Positions 22,637-23,519 of a stretch of DNA of 23,519 bases are shown here, in pieces. This stretch comes from an uncultured Solobacterium sp. (GTDB taxonomy: Bacteria > Bacillota_I > Bacilli_A > Erysipelotrichales > Erysipelotrichaceae). Location of the stretch: assembly GCA_905194705.1 (NCBI GenBank), contig CAJJTI010000011.1, positions 1 through 23,519 on the forward strand, in the 5' to 3' direction. A program made the position numbers and the translations under genes. Every line of letters starts with the position of its first letter. Within the stretch, counting starts at the first letter, position 1. The notes beneath the pieces were generated by a model, which was not told where the DNA came from, did not search any database, and worked only from the letters and a program-made list of their open reading frames with translations.

Positions 22637-23519
22637 ATGAATGTTATTAATAATTTGTTTAAAAAATATCTTAATGATAGAAATGAAGAATACAAAAATA
22701 TTTCGCAGGAAATATCGAAAAGTATTCTTTTTATGAATGAGTTAATACAAAAAAATGAACTAATTGAATTATCTAAGTACTCTGATGAAATGTCAGATTT
22801 AAGGATGTTATTTTCAAAAGCAAATGATTTGAATAATAAAATTATTTTAATAAAAAGCGATGAAATTAACGAATTTCAATCATTATTTTCTAAATTTGAA
22901 AAAGAATATAATTCATTTGAAAGTCTTGTTGATAAACATAATCAAATATATCTGAAAGAAAAAATTCAAAATGTTAGAGAAATGATTGGAAAAGTAGAAG
23001 GTCATGATTTAGACGATCAACAAATAATATGTATATTAAAAGACAGCTACAATCAAAATGTTGTTGCTGGAGCTGGAACAGGCAAAACAACAACAATTAT
23101 TGGAAAAATAAAATATTTACTCAAATCAGAACAATATAAGCCTGAAGAAATTTTAGTCCTTTCTTTTACTCATGCTGCAGCATCTGAAATGAAAGTGCGT
23201 CTTCAAGAAGAAACTTCTAGTAATATATGTGTTTCTACATTTCATAGATTTGGATACAGCATTTTGACTTCAGTTGAAGGCAAAAAACCAAACATCTTTA
23301 CAAAATCTGCTTCATCTATTATTGAAGAAGAATTAAAAAAAGAATTAAATGATTTCAATTATAAAAAGAAATTTTTGAGATTTATCAGCAGACAAGGTAT
23401 TCACGAACAAACAGATTTATCTGAAAATATACGTAATATTGAAGAATATAAGAATTATATAAGCAAATATAAACCAATAACATTTGGTCAAGAGCTTGTA
23501 AAAAGTTATGGTGAACTTA
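22637..23519 (+). CDS. UvrD/Rep-type superfamily 1 DNA helicase, helicase IV-like (3' partial)
   Basis: At least 294 residues; the frame is open to the window edge. The first 130 or so residues are charged and helical (Lys/Glu/Leu/Asn-rich, probably coiled coil) and match no domain I recognise. The SF1 helicase then begins with the Q-motif-like DLDDQQIICIL, Walker A GAGTGKTT (Lys150), motif Ia LSFTHAAASEMKVRL, and STFHRFGYSIL (motif Ic). An N-terminal extension followed by this start resembles E. coli helicase IV (HelD) more than UvrD or PcrA, which start almost at the Q-motif. The rest, including Walker B and any nuclease domain, is beyond the window. The ATG at 22637 has only a weak SD (GGGCAAG), and a TATAAT lies 17 nt upstream. 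A defence-system helicase cannot be excluded. Confidence 0.82.
   Translation, partial: MNVINNLFKKYLNDRNEEYKNISQEISKSILFMNELIQKNELIELSKYSDEMSDLRMLFSKANDLNNKIILIKSDEINEFQSLFSKFEKEYNSFESLVDKHNQIYLKEKIQNVREMIGKVEGHDLDDQQIICILKDSYNQNVVAGAGTGKTTTIIGKIKYLLKSEQYKPEEILVLSFTHAAASEMKVRLQEETSSNICVSTFHRFGYSILTSVEGKKPNIFTKSASSIIEEELKKELNDFNYKKKFLRFISRQGIHEQTDLSENIRNIEEYKNYISKYKPITFGQELVKSYGEL

Overview
The window comes from a low-GC (A+T-rich), Gram-positive-type genome. Strong Shine-Dalgarno (SD) sequences, AGA as the usual Arg codon, type III glutamine synthetase, a Bacillus-type EF-P tip and several Firmicute families (aluminium-resistance-type PLP enzyme, DUF212-type PAP2 protein, single-S1 protein) point to Bacillota. 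A gut Erysipelotrichia-like anaerobe fits best, but that placement is inferred from protein character, not from a marker-gene comparison. The window is almost entirely chromosomal housekeeping and carbon/nitrogen metabolism. I see no tRNA, rRNA, CRISPR array or insertion sequence. The only mobile-element relative is the C-terminal tail of an Rpn/PD-(D/E)XK-type protein at the left edge. No gene-free stretch exceeds 300 bases; the longest, 19180-19432, holds a terminator, a promoter and a riboswitch.

Left part (1-4375, + strand): the Rpn-like tail, a cytoplasmic GH29 alpha-L-fucosidase, a PnuC-like membrane protein with an unusual N-terminal extension, efp, and a short-chain dehydrogenase starting 22 nt after efp. 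Next (4386-10491): an aluminium-resistance-family PLP enzyme on the - strand, divergent from a serine-hydrolase gene followed by rlmI. After these comes a translationally coupled pair of SIS-domain genes (overlap TAATG).

Middle (10503-16678): adhE on the - strand with a cluster of Rex-type half-sites upstream, acyP (predicted leaderless) divergent from an S51-fold protein, and a - strand glnN with a clear promoter. Then a - strand pair (DUF212/PAP2-like and Nfu-type) faces a + strand pair (S1-domain protein overlapping pgi by ATGA). A nearly symmetrical divergent promoter lies between them. pgi carries a +1 frameshift that separates the catalytic Glu/His from the catalytic Lys.

Right part (19190-23519): a purine-salvage unit made of a promoter, a guanine-type purine riboswitch with an apparent translational switch, an NCS2 purine permease and an adenine deaminase. 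The window ends inside a UvrD-like/helicase IV-like gene with an N-terminal extension.

The observations most worth following are the +1 shift at CTT-AGA-C in pgi, the two SIS paralogues that keep complementary halves of the family motifs, the efp-SDR pairing that may link EF-P to its modification, and the translational guanine riboswitch. No wholly new multi-gene system is evident.
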